NCBI GenBank assembly: GCA_964563495.1
Contig: CAZLYK010000081.1
Coordinates: 1-22,616, forward strand
Length of the DNA stretch: 22,616 bases
Source of the DNA: CAZLYK01 sp964563495
Lineage (GTDB): Bacteria; Acidobacteriota; Blastocatellia; RBC074
Direction of reading: 5' to 3'
A model generated the notes under the pieces. That model made no database searches and was not told where the DNA came from. It was given only the letters and a program-made list of their open reading frames with translations. Numbering within the stretch: the stretch's first letter is position 1; each line of letters begins with the position of its first letter. The position numbers and the translations under genes were made by a program. This document shows positions 1 to 6,524 of this stretch, in pieces.

Positions 1-12
1 AGGTTGTCAAGG

Positions 13-153
13 AATAGACAGGATGGACAGGATTTTTGCAGGATTGAACAAGATTACCTGGGGGGGGGGGAAATGTTGATGATGACCACCCGGATCTCTT
101 CCCTGTCAGCAATCTTGTTCAATCCTGCAAAAATCCTGTCCATCCTGTCTATT
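13..153. repeat. Inverted repeat copy 1 (AATAGACAGG family), 43-nt perfect arms
   Basis: The left arm (13-55) is exactly the reverse complement of the right arm (111-153), 43 of 43 bases, around a 55-nt loop. The arm is a run of short units each carrying GGAT (GACAGGAT, GGACAGGATTTT, TGCAGGATTG). The loop opens with 11 consecutive G (60-70). It sits directly after the xerD-like gene, whose stop is followed in frame by two more stops, the last made by the repeat edge (TAA TAA TAG). A 62-codon frame reading through the arms on the plus strand is an artefact of the repeat. Confidence 0.95.
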
Positions 154-154
154 A

Positions 155-1039
155 TTAAGAACGCGGATGAAACTTCTGGTAGGCGGTTTTGAGGCGTTCG
201 TCGGTGACGTGAGTATAGATTTGAGTCGTGCTGATATTGCTGTGCCCCAGCATCATCTGGACCGATCTCAGGTCGGCGCCGTTGGCCAGGAGCGTAGTAG
301 CGAAAGTGTGGCGAAGCATGTGCGGAGTGATGTAATCAATCTTCGCGGCTTCTCCGTAATCCTTGATCATCTTCCAGAACCTCTGTCTGGTCAGCCCACG
401 CCCCGATTGATCGATAAAAAGGATCTCCGAGTACTTCTCGCCGAGCAGTTTATAACGCACCGGGAGATAGCGTCTGATAAAATCTATCGCGGAGCGGCCG
501 AGCGGGACGCGGCGCTGCTTGCTCCCCTTGCCGAAACAGTTGAGTACTCCGTAATCCAGATCCAGATCGGACAGCTTCAGACCGATCAGCTCTGAGACGC
601 GCAACCCAGTCGCGTAAAGGACCTCGAGCATTGCCCTGTCGCGAACTCCCGAATCGGTCTGCAGGTCCGGTTGATCAAGTAATTGATTAACTTCTTCTTC
701 TGATAAAAAGTGCGGCAGCGTCTGCCAGGACTTGTGACTCTCCAGATGGGCGGTCGGGTCGTGTTTGATCAGCCTCTCAGACACCAGGAATTTGTAGAAA
801 CCCCTGACCGCTGACAGAAATCTACTGACACTGGCGTCGCTGCTCTTTTTCTGCTTGAGTCCGGCAATCGTACTGATCAAATCGCCACGCTCCAGCGTAA
901 GCAGACTTTTACCAAATGAGCCGGCGAACCCAACCAGCTTCTCCAGGTCTCTTTTGTAGGACTCTATCGTATTCTCCGACAGCCCTTTTTCTACCCTCAA
1001 AGATGTAATAAACTCACCGATCAATTTTTTGTCTTCCAT
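155..1039 (-). CDS. xerD: Tyrosine recombinase, XerC/XerD family (chromosome dimer resolution)
   Basis: A site-specific tyrosine recombinase of 294 aa, the usual Xer length. The N-terminal SAM-like core-binding domain spans roughly residues 5-90 and the catalytic domain roughly 110-290. The full catalytic set is visible: R147 (ATGLRVSE), K171 (GKGSKQRR), H240 and R243 (HMLRHTF), H266 (LGHSN) and the nucleophile Y275 (TTQIYTHV). The family resolves chromosome dimers at dif during division. The ATG is preceded by AGGTG at 8-nt spacing. XerC and XerD cannot be separated from one sequence; XerD is the best fit, and a lineage with a single Xer protein is also possible. No integron or phage genes lie nearby, which argues for the housekeeping role. 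The gene ends against repeat copy 1. Confidence 0.9.
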   Translation of the reverse strand: MEDKKLIGEFITSLRVEKGLSENTIESYKRDLEKLVGFAGSFGKSLLTLERGDLISTIAGLKQKKSSDASVSRFLSAVRGFYKFLVSERLIKHDPTAHLESHKSWQTLPHFLSEEEVNQLLDQPDLQTDSGVRDRAMLEVLYATGLRVSELIGLKLSDLDLDYGVLNCFGKGSKQRRVPLGRSAIDFIRRYLPVRYKLLGEKYSEILFIDQSGRGLTRQRFWKMIKDYGEAAKIDYITPHMLRHTFATTLLANGADLRSVQMMLGHSNISTTQIYTHVTDERLKTAYQKFHPRS

Positions 1040-1113
1040 GGCAACCGCACCTTTAATGAAAAACTTTAACGAATATACCTAGTCCCCTTCACCTTTATTC
1101 TTAAAGAGTCACA

Positions 1114-1143
1114 TTATCAGACTGTGGTTAAGCCGAATATAGA
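1114..1143 (+). promoter_or_regulatory. Candidate promoter for lpxD
   Basis: A weak sigma70-like pair, TTATCA (1114-1119) and TATAGA (1138-1143), is separated by 18 nt, about 40 nt upstream of the lpxD start in the divergent xerD/lpxD gap. Each box matches the consensus at four of six bases, so this is suggestive only. Confidence 0.3.
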
Positions 1144-1184
1144 TAAAACCAGGGAGAGAGTCAAATAGAGGTATGAGGAGGAGC

Positions 1185-2216
1185 ATGAAACTGGGAGAGC
1201 TAGCCAGCCGGTTGAGTTGCGAACTGGTTGGAGATTCAGAGATAGAGATCAGCGGTTTGGCGACGATAGAGACGGCCGAGAAGGGTCAAATGACATTTCT
1301 CAGCAATCGTAAATATAGGCGATATATGGCGACGACCCGGGCCTCGGCGGTGATTACGGATGATCCTGGAAATCTGGATCATGGCCAGGCAGGGCTGATC
1401 TCAGCGCATCCATATCTGACTTTTGCCGAGGCGGTCTATCTGTTCTATGCCAGGGAGCCGGAGCCCAGGTCTATCCATCCGCAGGCCATTATCTCGCCAA
1501 CCGCAAGCCTGGGAGAGAATGTCTCAATCGGCGCCTTTACCGTCATCGCGGACCGGGTCAAAATCGGCGACAACGTGACGATACACCCGCATTGTTATAT
1601 CTACCCGGATGTCGAGATAGGGCGGGACGCGTTGATCTATTCACACTGTACAATCAGAGAGGGGTGCCGGTTGGGCGCCCGTGTGATCCTGCAAAATAAC
1701 GTAGTCATCGGAAGCGACGGTTTTGGCTATGCTCCGAGGCCCGACAAATCGTGGTACAAGATCCTGCAGGCCGGGATTGTGATATTGGAAGACGAGGTCG
1801 AGGTGGGAGCCGGGTCAGTGATAGATCGCGCCACATTGGGCGCGACGATAATCGGGCACGGGACAAAGATTGACAACCTGGTTCAGGTCGGACACGGATG
1901 TACGGTCGGAGAGAACACGCTGCTCTGCGCGCAGGTGGGATTGGCGGGCAGCACACAGGTTGGAGACCAGGTCGTTCTGGGTGGACAGGTTGGAGCCGCG
2001 GGACACCTCAAGATAGGCGATCGCGTCATGGCGACTGCACAGACCGGCATTCCCAGCTCCGTCGAATCCGATCGGATCATCTCCGGCTATCCGGCGATCG
2101 ACAACCGTAACTGGCTCAAGTCGTCCGCTGTCTTCGCCCAGTTGCCGGAGTTGCAGAAGGAGATCAGGAAGTTAAAGGAAAGGTTGAACCGTCTCGACAC
2201 CGCAGAGGAAACTTAA
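1185..2216 (+). CDS. lpxD: UDP-3-O-acylglucosamine N-acyltransferase LpxD
   Basis: Cytoplasmic acyltransferase that adds the N-linked acyl chain from acyl-ACP to UDP-3-O-acyl-glucosamine in lipid A synthesis. The protein is 343 aa (E. coli LpxD is 341) and has the expected order: N-terminal uridine-binding domain (about 1-95), a left-handed beta helix of hexapeptide repeats (about 98-310), and a C-terminal helix rich in Lys, Glu and Leu. His237 in QVGHG aligns with the E. coli catalytic His239, and GSDGFGYA is a conserved LpxD element. I chose the ATG at 1185 because it gives the canonical MKLGELA start and follows AGGAGG (1176-1181), although the 3-nt spacing is short; an ATG at 1173 would add MRRS. 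The usual partners fabZ, lpxA and lpxB are absent. The stop overlaps the next start (TAATG). Confidence 0.96.
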   Translation: MKLGELASRLSCELVGDSEIEISGLATIETAEKGQMTFLSNRKYRRYMATTRASAVITDDPGNLDHGQAGLISAHPYLTFAEAVYLFYAREPEPRSIHPQAIISPTASLGENVSIGAFTVIADRVKIGDNVTIHPHCYIYPDVEIGRDALIYSHCTIREGCRLGARVILQNNVVIGSDGFGYAPRPDKSWYKILQAGIVILEDEVEVGAGSVIDRATLGATIIGHGTKIDNLVQVGHGCTVGENTLLCAQVGLAGSTQVGDQVVLGGQVGAAGHLKIGDRVMATAQTGIPSSVESDRIISGYPAIDNRNWLKSSAVFAQLPELQKEIRKLKERLNRLDTAEET

Positions 2217-2746
2217 TGGCCATCAAAATCGAAAACCAAGCGACGATCAAAATACCAAAAAAGGCCGAAGAGGCCATCAACAGCGTCTTTGAGATCATCC
2301 CCCGCGAACACGTCCGGGGTCTGAGCAAAATCGTTCTGGTCGATAAGATCGTACCGGACAGCCGGGCGCCTATTCCCAGCTCGACAGAATTGCCGGCGCT
2401 CTACCACCCACGCCAGGGCAATATCCAACCTTGGTGTGAGGTGGCGATCAGCGCCCTGTTGCCGCCGGAAGGCTTCTTCAAAAGACTGGCCGCGCGCCTC
2501 AATTTCAAACCGAATATAGCCTATCTGGTCCTCTCGCTTCAGGCGCAACACTATTATCTGACGCTCTCACACGGGATCAAAAAGCACCAGTACGAGGGCG
2601 CAATCAGATCTTATGTCGAGCAGTATCACAAGGCCTGGCGTGAGAAGCAGAGCGGATGGCGCGGCAAGTTGTTCAAACCGATTCAGCCCTATCTCGACAA
2701 ATGGGCTCGGAGCCTGCGCAAACGGTATGAGGCAGAGCGGAAATAG
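2216..2746 (+). CDS. Conserved-looking protein of unknown function, 176 aa, coupled to lpxD
   Basis: I do not recognise a named family. The protein is soluble, with no signal peptide or membrane helix, and very basic at its C-terminus (WARSLRKRYEAERK). Its start overlaps the lpxD stop by one base (TAATG), with AGAGGA about 6 nt upstream, so translation is probably coupled. The segment QHYYLTLSHGIKKHQYEG (about residues 108-125) followed by Y..Q.HKAW recalls the zinc helix and downstream region of some gluzincin-like proteins, but the HExxH residues are not there. If related, this is an inactive derivative; that is my inference and is weak. The TAG stop (2744-2746) is supplied by repeat copy 2, so the end of the gene is fused to the repeat. 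A link to lipid A metabolism would rest only on neighbourhood. Confidence 0.8.
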   Translation: MAIKIENQATIKIPKKAEEAINSVFEIIPREHVRGLSKIVLVDKIVPDSRAPIPSSTELPALYHPRQGNIQPWCEVAISALLPPEGFFKRLAARLNFKPNIAYLVLSLQAQHYYLTLSHGIKKHQYEGAIRSYVEQYHKAWREKQSGWRGKLFKPIQPYLDKWARSLRKRYEAERK

Positions 2747-2794
2747 ACAGGATTGACAGGATTTAAACCTGTTTAGATCCTGTCAATCCTGTCT
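2745..2794. repeat. Inverted repeat copy 2, compact hairpin between convergent genes
   Basis: The arms 2745-2762 and 2777-2794 are perfectly complementary (18 nt). The stem continues inward through a T/G pair (2763, 2776) and TAAAC/GTTTA, leaving a 2-nt loop. Both flanking convergent genes stop inside it: TAG of the plus-strand gene at 2744-2746 and TGA of parB at 2783-2785. By position it could end transcription from both sides, but there is no T-run, so classical intrinsic termination is unproven. Confidence 0.93.
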
Positions 2795-3610
2795 CTTCCT
2801 GACCTCTTCCAACAATGCCTCTAAGACCTGAATCAGCTCCTCCCTGGCCACGGCGGAGCGGCGGAATTTGAGTTCCAGGGAGTATTCACGCCCCGGGGCA
2901 TTGTAACGATAGACGAAGGGCTGCGGGCGAGCCTGCTTGTTTTTCCGCTCCTCCCTCGCCTGGTCTCTGCTCATTCCCCGCTCGGCGATACGGCGGACAA
3001 AAATCGACATGGCCTCCGAATTGGGCTGTCTGGCCACCTGCAGGAGCATGGATTTCGCACCTATGTCGGCGCGCTGACATACTTCACGTATCTCTTGAGG
3101 CAGAGCAGCGATCGTCAGCGCCTCGGTCACGGATGAGCGTGATTTGCCGATCTTCTGGGCTATATCTTCGTGCGTATACCCGAAGCGCTCGACCAGCAGC
3201 AGCAATCCGTCAGCCTCCTCAAACGCGGTCAGATCCTTGCGCTGCAGGTTTTCAATCAGAGCTATCTCCGCCACTGCCCTGTCATCTACTTCCATCTCGA
3301 TGCAGGGCGCTTCACTCAGACCCGCCTCCAGTGCGGCCCTGTAGCGGCGCTCGCCCGAGATGATCATGAAGCGCCCCCCTACCTCCGAAGGCCTCACCAG
3401 CAGCGGCTCCAGAATCCCCTTCTCCCTGATCGAGGCGGTCAACTCTTCCAGATCCCCAAACTCTATCCGCGGCTGGTTCGGATTCGGCTCCAGCCGATCT
3501 AGCGGGATCATCCGACCGATCGGCGCCCCGTGCATAGAAGACAGCTCTTCCACATAATGACGGTCGTGTCGCATCTTCAAGGTTGAAGGTAAACCACGCT
3601 TAATTGGCAC
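2783..3610 (-). CDS. parB: Chromosome-partitioning protein ParB (CTPase/parS-binding)
   Basis: ParB binds parS and uses CTP to spread as a sliding clamp, working with ParA to segregate chromosome origins. The protein has 275 aa. The N-terminal CTP-binding domain includes GERRYRA (86-92) and ENLQRKDL (120-127); a helix-turn-helix follows (about 148-168: EDIAQKIGKSRSSVTEAL), then a C-terminal dimerisation region. The N-terminus has RGL..T.KMRHD.HYVEEL instead of the common GKGL motif, which I associate with acidobacterial ParB. The ATG lies inside the end of parA, an 11-nt overlap indicating one operon. The last residues RQD and the TGA stop are encoded by repeat copy 2. I found no parS-like palindrome in the window. 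Confidence 0.95.
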   Translation of the reverse strand: MPIKRGLPSTLKMRHDRHYVEELSSMHGAPIGRMIPLDRLEPNPNQPRIEFGDLEELTASIREKGILEPLLVRPSEVGGRFMIISGERRYRAALEAGLSEAPCIEMEVDDRAVAEIALIENLQRKDLTAFEEADGLLLLVERFGYTHEDIAQKIGKSRSSVTEALTIAALPQEIREVCQRADIGAKSMLLQVARQPNSEAMSIFVRRIAERGMSRDQAREERKNKQARPQPFVYRYNAPGREYSLELKFRRSAVAREELIQVLEALLEEVRKRQD

Positions 3611-4367
3611 GGCGTATCACCTCTTCGCATAAACTGGCATATTCGATCGCACCGCTCGATGTCGGGGCGAAGGTAAAGATCGATTCCCGGTAGGCCGGAC
3701 TCTCCTCGAGCCTGACGGACTTCGAGATTGTCGTCTCGAATACTTTGTCCCCAAAGACCTGGCAGATCTGATCATAGATGTCTTTTGAGAGCGTAGTCCT
3801 TCGATCATGAAGAGTCACGACAACCCCTAAAACCTCAAGTTGTGGATTAGGTCTGGCCTTTATTCTCTCTATTGTTTCAAGCAAATCATCTGTTCCCTCA
3901 AGCGCAAAATATGAGGATTGTATCGGGATGATCAAATGGGTCGCGGCAACCAACGCGTTTACCGTTATCAGACCCAGGGTTGGTGGTGTATCAATAATAA
4001 TGATATCGAAATCCCGGGTAATAGCATCAAGTTTGTCTTTGAGGCGGAAGGGGGCGTCGAGTTCGCCGATCAGTTTGGCTTCAAGTTTGGCCAGGTTGAT
4101 TCTGGAAGGCAGAAGAAAGAGGTTATCGATTCTGGTAGATTTGATTACATCGTCGAACTTGATGGAGGGTTCGGTGAGCAGGTCGTAGACGGTCAGGTCT
4201 ACATCCTCGGCGTTCAAAAAAGAGATAGTGCTGTTGGCCTGAGGGTCCAGATCAACCAGCAAGACTCTCTTCCCTTTTTGAGCGAGGGCGGCGGAAAGAT
4301 TGATCGCGGTGGTGGTCTTTCCAACCCCCCCTTTTTGATTGGCGATGGCAATGCAAATCCCCTGCAA
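3600..4367 (-). CDS. parA: Chromosome-partitioning ATPase ParA (Soj/MinD family)
   Basis: A ParA-type ATPase of 255 aa that binds DNA nonspecifically in its ATP form and is released by ParB, moving the origin region. Visible motifs are the deviant Walker A KGGVGKTT (12-19), DLDPQAN (A', around D39-N44) and Walker B IIIIDTPP (122-129, D126). It has no N-terminal HTH extension, so it is the short chromosomal Soj type, not the plasmid P1 type. The start is TTG at 4367: AGGAGG (4373-4378) lies 5 nt upstream, and the motif order leaves no room for a later start. It overlaps parB by 11 nt. Two strong hairpins occupy its leader (4394-4435 and 4461-4533). Confidence 0.95.
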   Translation of the reverse strand: MQGICIAIANQKGGVGKTTTAINLSAALAQKGKRVLLVDLDPQANSTISFLNAEDVDLTVYDLLTEPSIKFDDVIKSTRIDNLFLLPSRINLAKLEAKLIGELDAPFRLKDKLDAITRDFDIIIIDTPPTLGLITVNALVAATHLIIPIQSSYFALEGTDDLLETIERIKARPNPQLEVLGVVVTLHDRRTTLSKDIYDQICQVFGDKVFETTISKSVRLEESPAYRESIFTFAPTSSGAIEYASLCEEVIRRAN

Positions 4368-4372
4368 TCAAT

Positions 4373-4378
4373 CCTCCT
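4373..4378 (-). promoter_or_regulatory. Ribosome binding site fixing the TTG start of parA
   Basis: On the minus strand AGGAGG sits 5 nt before TTG (4367-4365). The match is perfect, and no in-frame ATG or GTG lies between it and the Walker A motif. Confidence 0.7.
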
Positions 4379-4393
4379 CTGTCATTACCGGCT

Positions 4394-4435
4394 CTGCCAT
4401 TACCGGCGAGCGCTTGCGCACGCCGGTAATGGCAG
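4394..4435. repeat. Hairpin in parA leader, 15-bp perfect stem
   Basis: CTGCCATTACCGGCG (4394-4408) is the exact reverse complement of 4421-4435, with a 12-nt loop. A partial direct copy, CATTACCGGC, lies just before it at 4383-4392. The hairpin ends about 16 nt upstream of the parA Shine-Dalgarno sequence, so it could affect parA expression, but that is inference. Confidence 0.8.
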
Positions 4436-4460
4436 ATGCGACATGAACGACTCCGCCGGA

Positions 4461-4533
4461 AAAGATGTCAGATGTTAGAGGCTGGGTGCTGTGAAAGAGC
4501 CCCAGCACCCAGCCTCTAACATCTGACATCTTT
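4461..4533. repeat. 31-bp perfect hairpin between the DUF151 gene and parA
   Basis: Arms 4461-4491 and 4503-4533 are exact reverse complements over 31 bases, with an 11-nt loop. The hairpin begins immediately after the stop codon of the upstream gene (TAA, 4536-4534) and is followed on the minus strand by TTTT (4463-4460). This could make it a terminator or attenuator between that gene and parA. The sequence is unrelated to the AATAGACAGG family. The stem is much longer than a typical intrinsic terminator, so a repeat element is equally likely. Confidence 0.85.
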
Positions 4534-5019
4534 TTACATCTTGTAATCGCTGATATCGTCAATCTCTTCCGGCCACTCGACCTCTTCATCGATGGCCTCC
4601 TCCTCGGCCATGGCGGCTGACTCTTCGATGCGAGAGGATTCGAGGACTTCTTCGCGGATGAAGATGGGGCAGTCGACGCGAAGTGCGAGGGCAATGGCGT
4701 CGCTTGGGCGCGAATCAATGAAGACCAGATCGTCACCGAATGAGATCTCAATCACGGCATAGAAGGTGTTATCCCGCAACTCGGTCACGATCACCCGTTG
4801 AACCGTACCACCCATCTGATTGATCACGTTGCGCAGCAGGTCGTGAGTCATGGGGCGCTGCGGCGAGATCTTCTCAATTTCAGAAGCGATCGAATTGGCC
4901 TCATATGGCCCGACCCAAATCGGCAACATGGCGTCGCTGCCGACATCCTTCAAGAGGACGATCGGCGAATTGGTGGTCGGGTCGACCAACAAACCACGGA
5001 CTTTGACTTCTCGTTCCAT
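4534..5019 (-). CDS. Bifunctional nuclease (DUF151) family protein
   Basis: A 161-aa protein whose first 120 residues form a DUF151/BFN domain: VKVRGLLVDP, VLLKD.......LPIWVGPYEA, and SRPSDAIALALRV..PIF (103-120), which is the best conserved family stretch. Some plant and bacterial members have been reported to have RNase and DNase activity; others have no tested function. Residues 124-161 form a strongly acidic tail (many Glu and Asp, ending DYKM), common in length but not conserved in sequence in the family. There is no clear Shine-Dalgarno before the ATG. It sits between miaB and parA on the same strand, separated from parA by two hairpins. Confidence 0.92.
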   Translation of the reverse strand: MEREVKVRGLLVDPTTNSPIVLLKDVGSDAMLPIWVGPYEANSIASEIEKISPQRPMTHDLLRNVINQMGGTVQRVIVTELRDNTFYAVIEISFGDDLVFIDSRPSDAIALALRVDCPIFIREEVLESSRIEESAAMAEEEAIDEEVEWPEEIDDISDYKM

Positions 5020-5075
5020 GCTTTTATTAAGTAGCTGTCTTTACTTATTTTACACAACCTGTGCGAATGTAGAGC

Positions 5076-6440
5076 TCAAGCTATTTCGCCGTACAGACTG
5101 TGCGGCTTCACCGCTGTCACCTTGACCTTGACCAGACTGCCAATCAAGTCTTTACTTCCCGGGAAATTGACCACCTTATTGGAGCGTGTATGACCCATGA
5201 GGTCATCTTTAGATCGAGCACTCATATTCTCAACCAGTACTTCAACTACCCTACCTAAATATCGACTATATCTGCCTTTTTGAATTCGATCCTGAAGTTC
5301 TTGCAATTTGATAAACCGTTCGGTCTTGATCGCCTCGGGGATCGAATCCGGGTAGGCGGCTGCGGGGGTTTTCGGTCTGGGAGAATATTTAAAGATGTAC
5401 AGACCGTCGTATTCGACCTCTGCGGCGAGGCTCATGGTCTGATTGAAGTCATCCTCGGTCTCCCCTGGAAAGCCGACGATCATATCGCCTGTGATCGAGA
5501 TATCTTTTGCGGCGCGCTTGATGTCCGTGATTTTATCCAGGTATTCGCGGCGTGTATACCCGCGGCGCATGGCGCGCAGGACCCTGTCGCTCCCCGATTG
5601 AGCGGGAAGGTGAACCCACTCGCACAGATTGTCGTGCTCATCCATGACCCTGACCACTTCCCGGTCAAAATCGCGCGGGTAGGAGGTGGTGTACTTGATT
5701 CGCGGGATCCCGCTTTCTACCGCGACGCGCTCCAGCAATTGAGCGAAGGTGATCTCCTCTCCCTGATCCTGGCCGGGGGAGGTGTTTCCGTGATAGCGGC
5801 CGCTCAACCCGTAGCTGTTGACGTTCTGGCCCAACAGGTGGATCTCTTTAAATCCCTGAGCGGCAAGGTCTTGTGCCTCGCCCACGATCTTATTGGCCGG
5901 GCGGCTGCGCTCGCGCCCCCGGGTGAAAGGGACGATACAAAACGAACAGAACTTATTGCAGCCTTCCGTGATCGTCAGATAAGCGATCTGTCCGGTCTGA
6001 CGAGCATCGGCCGGCAGCTCTAAGAACTCGGCGTCTTTCTTCAGCCTGACATCTATCGCTATCGGGAATCCCTGCTCCAACTGATCAACCAGCCTGGGTA
6101 GCTGGTTGATGGCCTGTGTCCCAAGGACCAACCTGACGTCCCGGCTGCGCTCGAAGAGCCGGTCGGCCTCGGCCTGTGCGACACAACCCATGACGCCAAA
6201 CAACGGCAATTCCCCTCCCCTGGCCGAGCCTTTGAACTGGTTCTTGATCTCCCCTATCCTGGCGAAGACCTTGCGCGCGGCCTTCTCCCTGACCATACAG
6301 GTGTTGAGCAGAATCAGGTCGGCCTCGACAGGGTCGCGGGTCGCTTCGTATCCGCAGCCGGCCAGGGCAAACGAGGCCTTCTCACTGTCGTGAACGTTCA
6401 TCTGACACCCGTATGTTTCCAGATAGAACTTCTTTTTCAT
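5076..6440 (-). CDS. miaB: tRNA-2-methylthio-N6-isopentenyladenosine synthase MiaB
   Basis: A radical-SAM methylthiotransferase that adds the 2-methylthio group to i6A37 of tRNAs reading UNN codons. The protein is 454 aa from the chosen start. The N-terminal UPF0004 domain carries the auxiliary cluster cysteines C12 (TYGCQMN), C48 (LLNTC) and C86 (GVMGC); the radical-SAM cluster is C161, C165, C168 (CNKFCSFC); a C-terminal TRAM domain lies at about 390-454. The pattern favours MiaB over RimO or MtaB. The open frame runs on to a TTG at 6491, but the ATG at 6440 gives the family-typical MKKKFYLETYGCQMN. A promoter-like pair ends 9 nt before it, so the mRNA may be nearly leaderless. Confidence 0.96.
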   Translation of the reverse strand: MKKKFYLETYGCQMNVHDSEKASFALAGCGYEATRDPVEADLILLNTCMVREKAARKVFARIGEIKNQFKGSARGGELPLFGVMGCVAQAEADRLFERSRDVRLVLGTQAINQLPRLVDQLEQGFPIAIDVRLKKDAEFLELPADARQTGQIAYLTITEGCNKFCSFCIVPFTRGRERSRPANKIVGEAQDLAAQGFKEIHLLGQNVNSYGLSGRYHGNTSPGQDQGEEITFAQLLERVAVESGIPRIKYTTSYPRDFDREVVRVMDEHDNLCEWVHLPAQSGSDRVLRAMRRGYTRREYLDKITDIKRAAKDISITGDMIVGFPGETEDDFNQTMSLAAEVEYDGLYIFKYSPRPKTPAAAYPDSIPEAIKTERFIKLQELQDRIQKGRYSRYLGRVVEVLVENMSARSKDDLMGHTRSNKVVNFPGSKDLIGSLVKVKVTAVKPHSLYGEIA

Positions 6441-6449
6441 ACCAGGCTG

Positions 6450-6478
6450 GTTATATACCAACTGCGCCGAGCGTACAA
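6450..6478 (-). promoter_or_regulatory. Candidate promoter for miaB, very close to the start codon
   Basis: Reading the minus strand, TTGTAC (6478-6473) and TATAAC (6455-6450) are separated by exactly 17 nt. Only 9 nt lie between the -10 box and the ATG, predicting a 5' UTR of a few bases or none. There is no good Shine-Dalgarno, consistent with leaderless translation. Confidence 0.45.
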
Positions 6479-6524
6479 GATCGGTAGGCAAAAGGAAAAA
6501 TCGGCATTCAGACAGAAACCCCGG

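Noticed and set aside
4..192. 62-codon plus-strand reading frame at the left edge
   Set aside because: It consists of both arms and the loop of repeat copy 1 and has no ribosome site or recognisable protein.
167..595. Long frames opposite real genes (for example 167-595, 11224-12873, 5280-6023 and 14897-15709)
   Set aside because: They are antisense to genes with full family motifs, show low-complexity or unrelated composition, and have no supporting start signals.
155..1039. Tyrosine recombinase as an integrase of a mobile element
   Set aside because: Length and motifs are of the Xer type, and no cargo, excisionase, attachment-site repeat or tRNA target is visible nearby.
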